Origin: Maribacter_C sp947494565
Lineage (GTDB): Bacteria; Bacteroidota; Bacteroidia; Flavobacteriales; Flavobacteriaceae
Assembly (NCBI RefSeq): GCF_047345415.1
Contig: NZ_JBLFEP010000005.1
Span: 186,001-250,000 of the forward strand
Direction: 5' to 3'
Length of the DNA stretch: 64,000 bases
Under the pieces are notes generated by a model, which was not told the origin of the DNA, ran no database searches, and was given only the letters and a program-made list of their open reading frames with translations. The translations under genes were made by a program, and so were the position numbers. This document shows positions 37,177 through 46,275 of the stretch, one piece after another (position 1 is the stretch's first letter; every line of letters begins with the position of its first letter).

Positions 37177-38574
37177 ATGGTATCAACGGATACGGTTATT
37201 GCTTTGGCAACACCCGCTGGAACGGGTGCGATTGGTGTGATTCGTATTTCGGGGCCGAAAGCCATCGAAATGGTCACTCCCGTCTTCCAATCTATACGTG
37301 GGAAGGATCTGAGCAAGCAGAAAAGCCATACGATACATTTAGGCCACCTCATCGATGGTGAAAAGTCTTTGGATCAAGCCTTGGTTTCAATCTTTAAGGC
37401 ACCCCATTCGTACACCGGGGAAGATGTCGTGGAACTATCGTGTCACGGATCACCATATATACAGCAGCAGGTCATGCAACTCTTTCTGAGAAACGGTTGC
37501 CGAACCGCTGATGCTGGGGAGTTTACCCTCAGGGCCTTTCTCAATGGAAAGTTGGATTTAAGCCAGGCCGAAGCGGTGGCCGATTTGATCGCTTCCGATA
37601 ATGCCGCGAGTCACCAAATCGCTATGCAGCAGATGCGGGGAGGCTTTAGCAATGAAATTAAGGTTTTGCGCGATGAACTCCTGAATTTCGCTTCCCTGAT
37701 CGAGTTGGAGTTGGATTTCTCGGAAGAGGATGTGGAGTTTGCCGATAGAGATCAGTTCAAAGCTCTTTTAGACCGTATTCAGAACGTCTTGAAACGCCTC
37801 ATCGATTCGTTTGCCGTCGGCAATGTCATCAAAAATGGGATTCCCGTCGCTATTGTCGGAGAACCCAATGTGGGCAAATCGACCTTGCTCAATGCGCTGT
37901 TGAACGAAGAGCGGGCCATTGTCTCTGAAATCGCCGGAACCACACGTGATACCATCGAAGACGAAATAACGATCGGAGGACTGGGTTTCCGGTTTATCGA
38001 TACGGCGGGAATTCGCGATACCAAAGATGTGGTAGAAGGTATTGGCATTCGAAAGACCTTTGAGAAAATAGAGCAAGCACAGGTAGTGTTGTATTTGATG
38101 GATTCTAATGAGGTATGTAATTCGGCCGAAGCTCTCCAGAATCTTTTAACGGAAATCGAAAAGGTCAAGAACAAACATCCACAAAAGCCGCTGCTCGTCA
38201 TTGCCAACAAGGCGGATACCATTACGTCTAAGGAAATCACAAAACTCAAATCCCAGATCCCAAAACTACTCATGATATCGGCTAAAACTGGTGAAGGGGT
38301 CGAGGATCTTAAAAATCAATTATTGAATTTTGTCAATACCGGCGCCCTCAAAAACGATGAGACCATTGTCACCAATACGCGTCATTATGATGCCTTAGGC
38401 AAAGCCTATGAGTCAGTAGATAAGGTGCGTTCGGGAATGGTAGAAGGTATTTCCGGGGATCTTTTGGCTATCGACATCCGTCAGGCCCTGTATCATTTTG
38501 GCGAAATTACCGGTGAGATAACTTCCGACGATTTGCTGGGTAATATTTTTGCCAATTTCTGTATCGGTAAATAA
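37177..38574 (+). CDS. mnmE: tRNA modification GTPase MnmE
   Basis: About 465 residues from the ATG at 37177. With MnmG it forms the cmnm5 modification at the wobble uridine of certain tRNAs. The N-terminal folate-binding domain starts with DTVIALATPAGTGAIGVIRISG. The inserted G domain has GEPNVGKST (G1), the GTTRDT switch, DTAG (G3) and NKAD (G4). The protein ends with the conserved CIGK motif that carries the essential cysteine. The last 18 bases, which encode FCIGK and the stop, closely resemble the SGI1 attachment site, and an integrase gene follows. Confidence 0.96.
   Translation: MVSTDTVIALATPAGTGAIGVIRISGPKAIEMVTPVFQSIRGKDLSKQKSHTIHLGHLIDGEKSLDQALVSIFKAPHSYTGEDVVELSCHGSPYIQQQVMQLFLRNGCRTADAGEFTLRAFLNGKLDLSQAEAVADLIASDNAASHQIAMQQMRGGFSNEIKVLRDELLNFASLIELELDFSEEDVEFADRDQFKALLDRIQNVLKRLIDSFAVGNVIKNGIPVAIVGEPNVGKSTLLNALLNEERAIVSEIAGTTRDTIEDEITIGGLGFRFIDTAGIRDTKDVVEGIGIRKTFEKIEQAQVVLYLMDSNEVCNSAEALQNLLTEIEKVKNKHPQKPLLVIANKADTITSKEITKLKSQIPKLLMISAKTGEGVEDLKNQLLNFVNTGALKNDETIVTNTRHYDALGKAYESVDKVRSGMVEGISGDLLAIDIRQALYHFGEITGEITSDDLLGNIFANFCIGK
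38557..38574 (+). other. Candidate attachment site (att) in the 3' end of mnmE
   Basis: TTCTGTATCGGTAAATAA at the end of mnmE differs by only two bases from the 18-base SGI1 direct repeat as I recall it (TTCTGTATTGGTAAGTAA), which lies at the same codons of trmE/mnmE in Salmonella. It encodes FCIGK plus the stop. An integrase gene begins 183 bases downstream. The matching copy at the other element end is not visible in this window. Confidence 0.55.
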
Positions 38575-38592
38575 ATAAGTTAATTTTTAAAT

Positions 38593-38619
38593 TTCATTTA
38601 GATTCATTTGTTTTCATTT
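38593..38619 (+). repeat. Three TTCATTT repeats at exact 10-base spacing
   Basis: TTCATTT occurs at 38593, 38603 and 38613, one helical turn apart, just after mnmE and before the integrase gene. This fits arm-type or accessory binding sites of a tyrosine recombinase complex, although the local A+T richness makes chance more likely than usual. Confidence 0.55.
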
Positions 38620-38693
38620 AATTGATTATCAATAAGTTGTTAAAAACTATTTCTTTTCTTCGTTTCTTTTAATAGCCTATTTTTATATATTTA

Positions 38694-38755
38694 TTTCACC
38701 TAATTTTCACCTCGACATGATTTCTTACACTCGAGGTGAAAAAATTTCACCTCGA
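38694..38755. repeat. TTTCACCTCGA repeat cluster at the integrase start
   Basis: Exact copies of TTTCACCTCGA lie at 38705-38715 and 38745-38755 on the plus strand and at 38731-38741 on the minus strand; a partial copy (TTTCACCT) is at 38694, 11 bases before the first. The last two form an inverted repeat with a 3-base gap ending 1 base before the preferred integrase ATG. The role may be integrase binding or autorepression. Confidence 0.65.
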
Positions 38756-38756
38756 A

Positions 38757-39884
38757 ATGAAAATAAGTCTAAAAAGCAAAAAAATTAAAAATGGAAAGTT
38801 GAGCCTTTTTATAGAATACTATAAGGGCCACTTTATAGACAAGAACGGAATCAATAAATACAATCGAGATTTTGAATATTTGAAAATGTATCCATGGGAA
38901 AATCCGTCAACGCCAGATGAAAAAAGAAAGAACAAGGAGATTTATGAACTGGCCGAGAAAATCCTTTCGATTCGGAAATCAGAATTCTATCAAGGCAAGT
39001 ATAAACTAAAAGATAACAAAAAAGGGAATATCCTTCTTTTTGATTTCTATAAAACATTACAAGAGGAACGTTACGAATCCAAAGGAAACTATGGGAATTG
39101 GGATGCTGCCTTTAAACATCTAGAAAAATATGCGCCCACAAACATTCAATTAATAGATGTAGACACTGAATTTGTTAGGGGATTCAGACGATACCTAGAT
39201 ACCAAGGCCAAAACCAAAAGTAACAGTCCCCTATCGCAAAATTCCAAATATACCTATTTCAATAAACTGAAAGCTGCGCTAAGGGAAGCCTACAATGAAA
39301 ACTATATTGATACCAATGTTATCAAATCGGTCAAAGGTTTTGACCAAGCAGAATCACAACGAGAATATTTAACCTATTCCGAACTGCAAGCTTTAACGCA
39401 AACGGAGTGTAAATATCCTATCTTAAAGAATGCCTTTGTTTTCAGTTGTCTTACCGGATTGAGATGGAGCGACATTAATAAACTGACCTGGGCAGAAGTG
39501 CGCGATGAGGATGAGGCCGCGAGAATTATTTTTAGACAAAAGAAGACCGATGGACTTGAATACCTTTATATATCTAACCAAGCAAGAGATTTACTCGGAA
39601 AAAGAACCCATAAAAATGAACGGGTTTTTAAGGGGTTAAAATATGGTGCGGTTTATAATACCGAAATCCTTCGATGGTGTATGAGGGCGGGAATCACTAA
39701 GCATATTACTTTTCATAGCGCAAGGCATACCAATGCGGTTTTACTACTAGAAAACGGAGCCGATATTTATACGGTTTCAAAACGTTTGGGACATCGAGAA
39801 ATCCGAACCACCGAGATTTACACCAAGATTATTGATAGGAAGATGAAAGAAGCTGCTAATATGATTCCAGAACTTGACTTTTAG
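38757..39884 (+). CDS. Tyrosine recombinase/integrase
   Basis: About 375 residues from the ATG at 38757; an in-frame GTG at 38736 would place the start inside the repeat cluster. The N-terminal region is arm-binding-like (ISLKSKKIKNGKLSLFIEYYKG) and is followed by a SAM-like core-binding domain. The catalytic domain has the first Arg in CLTGLRWSDINKL, the HxxR box in FHSARHTNAVLLL, the GHREI motif and the nucleophile Tyr in TTEIYTKII. All catalytic residues seem present, so the protein is probably active. It is typical of Bacteroidota mobile-element integrases and lies next to the mnmE 3' end, its likely target. Confidence 0.92.
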   Translation: MKISLKSKKIKNGKLSLFIEYYKGHFIDKNGINKYNRDFEYLKMYPWENPSTPDEKRKNKEIYELAEKILSIRKSEFYQGKYKLKDNKKGNILLFDFYKTLQEERYESKGNYGNWDAAFKHLEKYAPTNIQLIDVDTEFVRGFRRYLDTKAKTKSNSPLSQNSKYTYFNKLKAALREAYNENYIDTNVIKSVKGFDQAESQREYLTYSELQALTQTECKYPILKNAFVFSCLTGLRWSDINKLTWAEVRDEDEAARIIFRQKKTDGLEYLYISNQARDLLGKRTHKNERVFKGLKYGAVYNTEILRWCMRAGITKHITFHSARHTNAVLLLENGADIYTVSKRLGHREIRTTEIYTKIIDRKMKEAANMIPELDF

Positions 39885-40243
39885 CGACCGCCTATTGAAA
39901 TTCAATTTAAAAAGAGTACTAGTAGGAATCCAAATGACTTTCTAGAAATGCCTAAGGGTCTGAGATAATTTAAATAAACCTCAAATATTGGCTATTGATT
40001 ATTATTATGAAAATGAATAATACAGGTTACCGATCCTATCTCTGTATAAGATTCCCGACAGAAATTCCAGAATATTCGAACTAAAATTATCGTAATAGAC
40101 CATCCCAAAATATTATACAAGTACGTTTAAGAATTTTTACAGTCAAATAGCATTGGCCTAAGTTGGACATCTTTTACTCGCAAAATCCAATCTATTTGCG
40201 ATATTTTTTAGGGGTAACTAACTTCAAATTATACAATAGGTTT
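39885..40243. other. Intergenic region, 359 bases, no gene seen
   Basis: The A+T-rich stretch lies between the integrase and the convergent acetyltransferase gene. No frame has recognisable content, and I see no strong hairpin or repeat. It may hold decayed sequence or transcription ends of both genes. Confidence 0.45.
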
Positions 40244-40807
40244 CTATTGATATTCCGATTTCAACTTCGAAAAGACCGATGTATTGCGAAAATCATTAAA
40301 ATACTCGCTATAGTCGTCTTCCCTAAATGTACCCTCATACGTAAAACCACACTTAGTTGCTACTCCGCAAGAAGCAACATTTTCTTCATCACATTTGATC
40401 TGTACTCGGTTCAGGTCAAGGTTTTCGAACGCCTCTTTTTCTAGAATTTTTACTGCTTCTGTCATATAACCCTTTCGCGTTTGTGCAGAGGATAGCCAAT
40501 ACCCGATTTCTGCAGATTTATTTTCTCTATGGATATCGAAAATTGAAATATTTCCGATATACTTCAAATTGACAAATAGTCCATATTCTAGTTGTTTCCC
40601 TTGAACCGTTTTTTCTTCTTTATCAAATAGGTATTTAAGACTATCCTCTATTTTTTGGGTTTGTTTTGGCCACGGGAACCATGGTTCAAGATGGATTCGG
40701 TTTTCGTCGATTACCTTGAACATAACTTCAGCCATTTTCAATGATGGTCTTGTTCTTTTTAAGGTCAACCGCTTCCCATTAAGTTGATTTTTGAATTTTA
40801 TTTTCAT
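40244..40807 (-). CDS. GNAT-family N-acetyltransferase (RimJ/RimL type)
   Basis: A 187-residue complete GNAT protein of the RimJ/RimL/SpeG-like group (Acetyltransf_3). The start GKRLTLKRTRPSLKMAEVMF, the central IGNISIFDIHRENKSAEIGYWL and the C-terminal NVASCGVATKCGFTYEGTFRE match the family, where acetyl-CoA binds around the RKGYMTEAV loop. Targets include protein N-termini, small amines and antibiotics; none can be assigned. It is a lone cargo gene near the proposed element end. Confidence 0.87.
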   Translation of the reverse strand: MKIKFKNQLNGKRLTLKRTRPSLKMAEVMFKVIDENRIHLEPWFPWPKQTQKIEDSLKYLFDKEEKTVQGKQLEYGLFVNLKYIGNISIFDIHRENKSAEIGYWLSSAQTRKGYMTEAVKILEKEAFENLDLNRVQIKCDEENVASCGVATKCGFTYEGTFREDDYSEYFNDFRNTSVFSKLKSEYQ

Positions 40808-40965
40808 GGTTGTGGTTAAATTTTGTACTATTCTTTTTCAAGAACATAGGTGTTAAAAACATATTTCCAAGGTTTAAAATTGATTGGAACAATAATCTGT
40901 GTGAGTATTGGAATCCGATAAGTAGTTTTGTCAGTATACTTTTGTTTTCCTCTGTTTTTTATTCT

Positions 40966-41382
40966 TTAATCAGCCAACACTTTTTTTGCGATTTCGATAG
41001 TGTTGAACAACGCATTGGAGGTTATATTCGAATGAAGGTGTTCGTCCCAATTCGTAAAGGCCACATAGTCACTAATAACAACTAAGGATGCGATGTCGAC
41101 CTTTCTGAACATGGCCACTGCAAATAAAGAGGCCAGTTCCATTTCCACAGTAGCAATACCTTCTTGCGCGTAGTGTGCTATTTCCTCTTTTGTTTCGCGA
41201 TACATACTGGCAATGGTCCAGCTGCTGCCTACTTCGTAATCAATAGCCTTATTATCCAATCTGTTTTTCAGCTTAGCAGTAAGACTTGAAGAAGGGAAGG
41301 CATATTTTTCGGCCGAGAGGTGTTGTTTGGGGGTAATGATTACCTCATGGTTGTATTTTTTGGGATAGTGCGGAAAGGCCAT
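40966..41382 (-). pseudogene. Truncated nucleoside phosphorylase (C-terminal half only)
   Basis: These 138 residues match only the C-terminal half of the PNP/uridine phosphorylase family, with the signature GIATVEMELASLFAVAMFRKVDIASLVVISD near residues 74-104. A normal member has about 240-290 residues and a phosphate- and ribose-binding N-terminal half, which is missing because the GH65 stop codon lies only 9 bases upstream. It has an ATG and an intact frame, but without the N-terminal half it is unlikely to be active. I treat it as a remnant, possibly marking an old recombination joint. Confidence 0.65.
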
Positions 41383-41391
41383 CTTGATTAT

Positions 41392-43410
41392 TTAGGGTTT
41401 AGAAAACTCTACAGCCTTCGCTTTGTAGGTTCTTTTCTTAACCCCTGCTCCTTTGACTGTTAAACTTTGCCACTCTTTGGGCAGGCAAGGTTTCTTTTGA
41501 ACGATTCCCTCATCGGTGATATCCAGTCCTGCGAAGCCAAAAAGCACGACCTGTAATAGCCCTCCTGCACCCGTCGCAAAATACGGATTGTCACTTGTAG
41601 CACATTCTGCCAAAGCTCCGAAAGGTGGCCGTTTGTTAGGTTTGTAGCTGCGCATGTAGAGCTGATATGCTGTCTCGGCATTCCCTAACCGAGCATGAAT
41701 TACCGAAAAAATAGACAGCCCCATCGCTGGGCCTTCCTCTGCCAATTTGGGTTCGTAGTACTTTAGGTCTTTTTCGATTGTAATTTCATCATTGATGATA
41801 TTTAACGGATAGGTCAGTAGATTGACATCTGCTTGTTTGATCCGATCCCCTCCATATTCCGAATGTTCTTTGGTCGTGCCATCAGGGAATTTATGCAGCT
41901 TTATTCTTGAAGCAACCTCAACCCATTTCGGGTTTGGAGTTTCACCCACTTTAATCGCGGCCATGGCGGCAAATTCCAAGGCCGTGATCGCGGCCCCGTT
42001 GGTAAATGCATTGTCGTCCACGTTTGGTGCAAACTCGTTCGCCCCGACCACGTTTTTAATGCTATAACTGTGGTCATCGTTTTTGACGGCTCGACTGAGC
42101 CAAAAATCCGCCACCTCTTTCATCAGCGGATAACCATTTTTTTTGAGCCAATCCAAATTTTGCGTGACGCGATAATAATTCCAAAAAGCAATGGCAACAT
42201 CCGCGGTAATATGATGTTCGAAAGTGCCCGTCAAAGCCCAAGAGGGGGTGGCTTCTTCTCCCGTATCATCACTTTCCCATGGAAACATGGCACCCTTGTA
42301 CCCAAAATTGATTGCCCGTTGTTTCGCCTTTTCCAAACGGTTCGAACGATAATTGACCAAAGAACGGGCAATATCTTGATTCAATAAAAGCAAGGGCGGA
42401 AACATCCAGAGCTCCGTGTCCCAAAAAATATGTCCATTGTAGTTTTGAGAGGATAGGCCCATCGGGGCAATACTCAAATCAGAATCCCCTCTGGAAAAAG
42501 CGTATAGATGATAAATTGCCAAACGAACGTCCAATTGATCTTGCAGATTTCCTTCGATGATGATATCGCTTTCCCACAAATCTTTCCATAGCGTCTTGTG
42601 CCCCTTCAATAGTTCTTCCCTTGGGGTCAATAAATTGAATATGACAAAGCGTTCGGATTCATTTTGTGGGTCACTGAAGTCTTGGGTGGTACATTCGGCC
42701 CCCGTCCATGCAAATTCAAATTCCTCTCCTTTCTTCAATTCCTTTTTGAAGGACAGGCAGTTGTCATAATCCGAAACATTTTCGTGCACCAAGGCGGGCC
42801 TTTGATCTTCGCGGGTCGAATTGATGGCATGCCATATGAAGGTCGCCGAAGTACCGACCGTATGTCTACCAAATCGGGTCTTCGCAATGGTACGAAGTAT
42901 GGGCATCGTGGTCTCCAAATCTTCAAGTACTTCGAACGAATGCCTGGGTTCACTATATTCCTTAGGAGTTTCGATGATGCCAGTAGCCTTTAAGGAAATG
43001 TTTTTTAGGGAATTGATGTTAACGTCAACATAGCCGCTGTATTGAACATTTCTCAGGGAATATATAGTATAGGATATTTTTGCTTTATCAAGAAACCTAA
43101 AGGTAGTCGTGAAACTTGCCTCCTTCATGTTCAGGGTTTGATGAAAGTCAGAGATATTTTCTTCGGAAATTTTGATTCCGTCGATTTCCAATTCGAGATT
43201 CGCGAAATTCATTCCCAAAAGAATTTTGCTTACCCCGTTCTGGGACTCCTTTTCATACACATTATTCAGAATGATTGACCTTGTTCTAAAGGGCTTGTCT
43301 TCGGGCAATATGCCTATTCTGCCATTCGCCAAAACGATTCCGGTGTAGGTATCGGTTTTGCTCGATGAAATCTGCCAACCTTGGTTTTCTTGACTTATTG
43401 GTATGCTCAT
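41392..43410 (-). CDS. GH65-family alpha-glucosidase (hydrolase type), cytoplasmic
   Basis: A 672-residue GH65 protein without signal peptide. The (alpha/alpha)6 core is recognised by GHIFWDTELWMFPPLLL (about 326-342). The expected general acid is E459 in VVGANEFAPNVDDNAFTNGAA. The late segment GALAECATSDNPYFATGAGGLLQ offers E602 as a candidate general base, and its TGAGG loop looks like GH65 hydrolases (acid trehalase, PGGHG, kojibiose hydrolase type) and not like the phosphate-binding loop of maltose or trehalose phosphorylases. It should therefore hydrolyse an alpha-linked glucoside delivered by the ABC importer encoded upstream; the linkage specificity is unknown. Confidence 0.85.
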   Translation of the reverse strand: MSIPISQENQGWQISSSKTDTYTGIVLANGRIGILPEDKPFRTRSIILNNVYEKESQNGVSKILLGMNFANLELEIDGIKISEENISDFHQTLNMKEASFTTTFRFLDKAKISYTIYSLRNVQYSGYVDVNINSLKNISLKATGIIETPKEYSEPRHSFEVLEDLETTMPILRTIAKTRFGRHTVGTSATFIWHAINSTREDQRPALVHENVSDYDNCLSFKKELKKGEEFEFAWTGAECTTQDFSDPQNESERFVIFNLLTPREELLKGHKTLWKDLWESDIIIEGNLQDQLDVRLAIYHLYAFSRGDSDLSIAPMGLSSQNYNGHIFWDTELWMFPPLLLLNQDIARSLVNYRSNRLEKAKQRAINFGYKGAMFPWESDDTGEEATPSWALTGTFEHHITADVAIAFWNYYRVTQNLDWLKKNGYPLMKEVADFWLSRAVKNDDHSYSIKNVVGANEFAPNVDDNAFTNGAAITALEFAAMAAIKVGETPNPKWVEVASRIKLHKFPDGTTKEHSEYGGDRIKQADVNLLTYPLNIINDEITIEKDLKYYEPKLAEEGPAMGLSIFSVIHARLGNAETAYQLYMRSYKPNKRPPFGALAECATSDNPYFATGAGGLLQVVLFGFAGLDITDEGIVQKKPCLPKEWQSLTVKGAGVKKRTYKAKAVEFSKP

Positions 43411-43433
43411 AAATACGTATGTTAAAATTTCGG

Positions 43434-44546
43434 TTACATAATCCGCTGTTCGGTTTCCTTATCAAAGAAGCGTAGGCGGTCGATATCAACGCCGATTTCT
43501 AGTTCCGCCCCGATTTCATAGGAGAATTGCGAATTACTGCGAAAGCAAAAGCTATGGTCGGGATTACCCTTAAAATGGAAATAGACATACGATTCGCTTC
43601 CTATGGGTTCAAGGGCATCGACAACAATCTCCATACTCTGTGACAACCTTTTTGTTTTTTCAAAAGCCTTGTCATAAATATATTCAGGGCGAAAACCGAA
43701 ATAGACTTCCTTACCCACAAAAGGTTTTAAGCAAGGTCTTAAATCTTTGGGCACTGCAAATTTGACCCCTTCGGATTGAAAGGTGACCTCTTCTTCCATG
43801 CCTATTTTCCCGGGTAGGAAGTTCATGGAAGGGCTCCCGATAAAACTCGCCACAAATTTGTTCTGTGGATTGTTGAAAAGATTCATGGGCGTATCGAATT
43901 GCATCACTTCACCATCTTTTAAGACGACGATACGATCCCCCATGGTCATCGCCTCGATTTGGTCGTGGGTTACATAAACGATAGTGGCATCCAATTGGCG
44001 GTGCAGTTTTTTGATTTCGGCCCTCATTTGTACCCGAAGAGAAGCATCTAAATTGGAGAGCGGTTCATCAAACAAAAAAACCTTTGGATCTCGAACGATT
44101 GATCTGCCAATGGCAACACGTTGGCGCTGACCGCCCGACATGTCCTTTGGTCTTCTATCCAATAAATGGGTAATGTCCAATATTTTGGCGGCGTGCTCTA
44201 CCTTTTTCTTAATTTCCGCCTTTGGCGTTTTTCGTAGTTTCAGTCCGAAGGCCATATTCTCGAATACGGTCATGTGCGGATACAGCGCATAGTTTTGGAA
44301 TACCATGGCGATGTCTCTGTCTTTGGGCGAAAGCTCGTTCATTCGCTCACCGGCTATTTTTAAATCGCCATCGGTGATTTCCTCTAGACCGGCGATCATA
44401 CGAAGCAAAGTAGATTTTCCGCAACCTGAAGGCCCGACCAGAACGATGAACTCTTTGTCCTTAATATCGAGGTTGGCATCTTTGATGGTGGCACTTTCCG
44501 CACCCGGATATACTTTTTCGAGATTTTTTATAGCAATGTTGGCCAT
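43434..44546 (-). CDS. Sugar ABC transporter ATPase (MalK/UgpC type)
   Basis: A 370-residue ATPase with Walker A GPSGCGKST (about 38-46), the signature MSGGQRQRVAIGRS and Walker B VFLFDEPLSNLDASLR. A C-terminal TOBE/OB regulatory domain of about 120 residues follows, as in MalK, MsmX and UgpC. It powers import through the two permeases encoded just upstream. The gene lies between the GH65 hydrolase (23 bases away) and the permeases, forming one minus-strand operon. Confidence 0.93.
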   Translation of the reverse strand: MANIAIKNLEKVYPGAESATIKDANLDIKDKEFIVLVGPSGCGKSTLLRMIAGLEEITDGDLKIAGERMNELSPKDRDIAMVFQNYALYPHMTVFENMAFGLKLRKTPKAEIKKKVEHAAKILDITHLLDRRPKDMSGGQRQRVAIGRSIVRDPKVFLFDEPLSNLDASLRVQMRAEIKKLHRQLDATIVYVTHDQIEAMTMGDRIVVLKDGEVMQFDTPMNLFNNPQNKFVASFIGSPSMNFLPGKIGMEEEVTFQSEGVKFAVPKDLRPCLKPFVGKEVYFGFRPEYIYDKAFEKTKRLSQSMEIVVDALEPIGSESYVYFHFKGNPDHSFCFRSNSQFSYEIGAELEIGVDIDRLRFFDKETEQRIM

Positions 44547-44565
44547 GGTCTTTACTTTATCTTTT

Positions 44566-45396
44566 TTATCCTTTTAATCCTGAACTGGCAACGCCCTGTA
44601 CAAAGTAGCGCTGAAAAATGATGAAGATCATCAATGTTGGCAATGAAATCAATATGGTTCCGGCCATCAATAAAGGCCAATCGGTCAATAGTTCGGTACG
44701 TAAACTTGCCATACCCAAGGGCAAGGTGTACATATCTTCGGTATAGGTCACGATTACGGGCCATAAAAACTCGTTCCACGAACCTTGAAAGGTATAGATG
44801 GCGACTGCGGCCAAGGCCGGTTTTGAAATCGGAAGAAAGACCTGCCAAAATATCCTGAAATACGAACAGCCATCAATGAGTGCCGCTTGTTCCAAATCTT
44901 TGGGAATGGTCTCGAAAAACTGCTTCATCAAAAATATATTCGTCACACCGACCAAACCGGGAATGATCAATCCGCCATAACTATTGATGAGTTGAAATTC
45001 ATTCAAAATGATAAATTTAGGTACCAAAAGAATGATTCCGGGAATCATCAGACTACTCAACAACAACCCGAAAATGAGCTTTCTTCCCTTGAATTCCAAT
45101 CGGGCAAAGGCAAATCCCGCCAAAGCGGAAAAGAACACATTGGTCACCGTCTGGAACATGGTCACTACGACGCTATTGAACAGCCATTTACCAAAGGGAA
45201 GTTCGTTCCAGACGTTCTTGTAATTATCTAAGGTAAAAGTCTCTGGAAGGAGTTTTATAGGCCATTCGAATACGTTCTTGTCCGCATTGAAACTGATGGA
45301 CAACGAGAACAAGAATGGCCCGATGTAAATCAGGGCGGCTATTCCCAGAATGAGGAAGAACATTATTTTTTGAAGTTTCAGCTGTCTCATTTTCAA
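44566..45396 (-). CDS. Sugar ABC transporter permease (MalG-like)
   Basis: This 276-residue membrane protein has about six hydrophobic segments and the CUT1 permease loop EQAALIDGCSYFRIFWQVFLPISKPALA (EAA motif, which docks the ATPase). It has the short N-terminus typical of MalG-type subunits. It overlaps the MalF-like gene by 4 bases, giving translational coupling, and pairs with it to form the channel. Confidence 0.92.
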   Translation of the reverse strand: MKMRQLKLQKIMFFLILGIAALIYIGPFLFSLSISFNADKNVFEWPIKLLPETFTLDNYKNVWNELPFGKWLFNSVVVTMFQTVTNVFFSALAGFAFARLEFKGRKLIFGLLLSSLMIPGIILLVPKFIILNEFQLINSYGGLIIPGLVGVTNIFLMKQFFETIPKDLEQAALIDGCSYFRIFWQVFLPISKPALAAVAIYTFQGSWNEFLWPVIVTYTEDMYTLPLGMASLRTELLTDWPLLMAGTILISLPTLMIFIIFQRYFVQGVASSGLKG

Positions 45397-46274
45397 TAGG
45401 CGTCAGGTGGAAAATATTTCTTTTGAATGATAGTGGTCGCAAAGATCAACAGGGCCAATATCGCCGCCGATGCCGCCCCAAATCCGAAACGGAAATATTT
45501 AAATGAATTCTGGTACACGAAATAAGACATGGTCGTCGATGCATTGTCAGGACCCCCGCTGCTCATGATAAAGATCTGGTCGAAGACCTGAAAACACCCG
45601 ATCAAGCTCATAATGACCACGAAATAGGTGACCGGTCGCACCATGGGTACGGTAATCTTCCAGAACTGCTGCCATTGACTGGCTCCATCTATTTTTGCGG
45701 CCTCGTAAAGACTAGAGGGAATGTTCTGCAGACCTGCCAAGAATGAGACCATAAAATACCCCGAAGTTGTCCAGATATTCAACATCATGATGGAAGGTAG
45801 CACTGTTGTCGGGTTGGTCAACCAGTCGATGTTCGAATCGACCCCGACCGAGTTGAGCAAATAATTCAACAGTCCGGGTTTTGAATAGATCCAGACGAAA
45901 ATTATCGAGGTGACCACCGAGGAGGTTATGGCCGGAATGTAGAAAGCCGTTCTAAAAAAAGCCCTCCCCTTAATCTTTTGGTTCATGAGGAAGGCAAGAA
46001 ACAAGGATAAAAGTGTCTGAACGGGCACTACGCCCATCGTATAGATAATGGTATTTTTAATGGCCTTTATGAATACTTTGTCTTGAAAAAGCTCGAAATA
46101 ATTTCCAAGGCCCACGAAAGGTTTATTTGGAATCAAAAGATTCCAGTCATAGAAACTGACTACAAACGCAAACCCTATTGGAAAGAATACGAATACGGTC
46201 AATAGCAATAGCGGAAACCCAAGAAAAACATATCCCCAAAACAATTGTTCCTTTTTTCTGCTCTTGAATTTCAT
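45393..46274 (-). CDS. Sugar ABC transporter permease (MalF-like)
   Basis: About 293 residues from the ATG at 46274, which directly follows the binding-protein stop codon; a start at 46298 is also possible but would overlap that gene. It has about six membrane segments and the EAA loop LYEAAKIDGASQWQQFWKITVPMVRPV. It is shorter than E. coli MalF and resembles UgpA/MsmF-type CUT1 permeases. It forms the heterodimeric transmembrane pore with the MalG-like subunit. Confidence 0.92.
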   Translation of the reverse strand: MKFKSRKKEQLFWGYVFLGFPLLLLTVFVFFPIGFAFVVSFYDWNLLIPNKPFVGLGNYFELFQDKVFIKAIKNTIIYTMGVVPVQTLLSLFLAFLMNQKIKGRAFFRTAFYIPAITSSVVTSIIFVWIYSKPGLLNYLLNSVGVDSNIDWLTNPTTVLPSIMMLNIWTTSGYFMVSFLAGLQNIPSSLYEAAKIDGASQWQQFWKITVPMVRPVTYFVVIMSLIGCFQVFDQIFIMSSGGPDNASTTMSYFVYQNSFKYFRFGFGAASAAILALLIFATTIIQKKYFPPDAY

Positions 46275-46275
46275 G

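Noticed and set aside
38731..38755. Possible CRISPR repeat at the integrase start
   Set aside because: There are only three or four short copies with irregular spacing and mixed orientation, no spacers of constant length and no cas genes.
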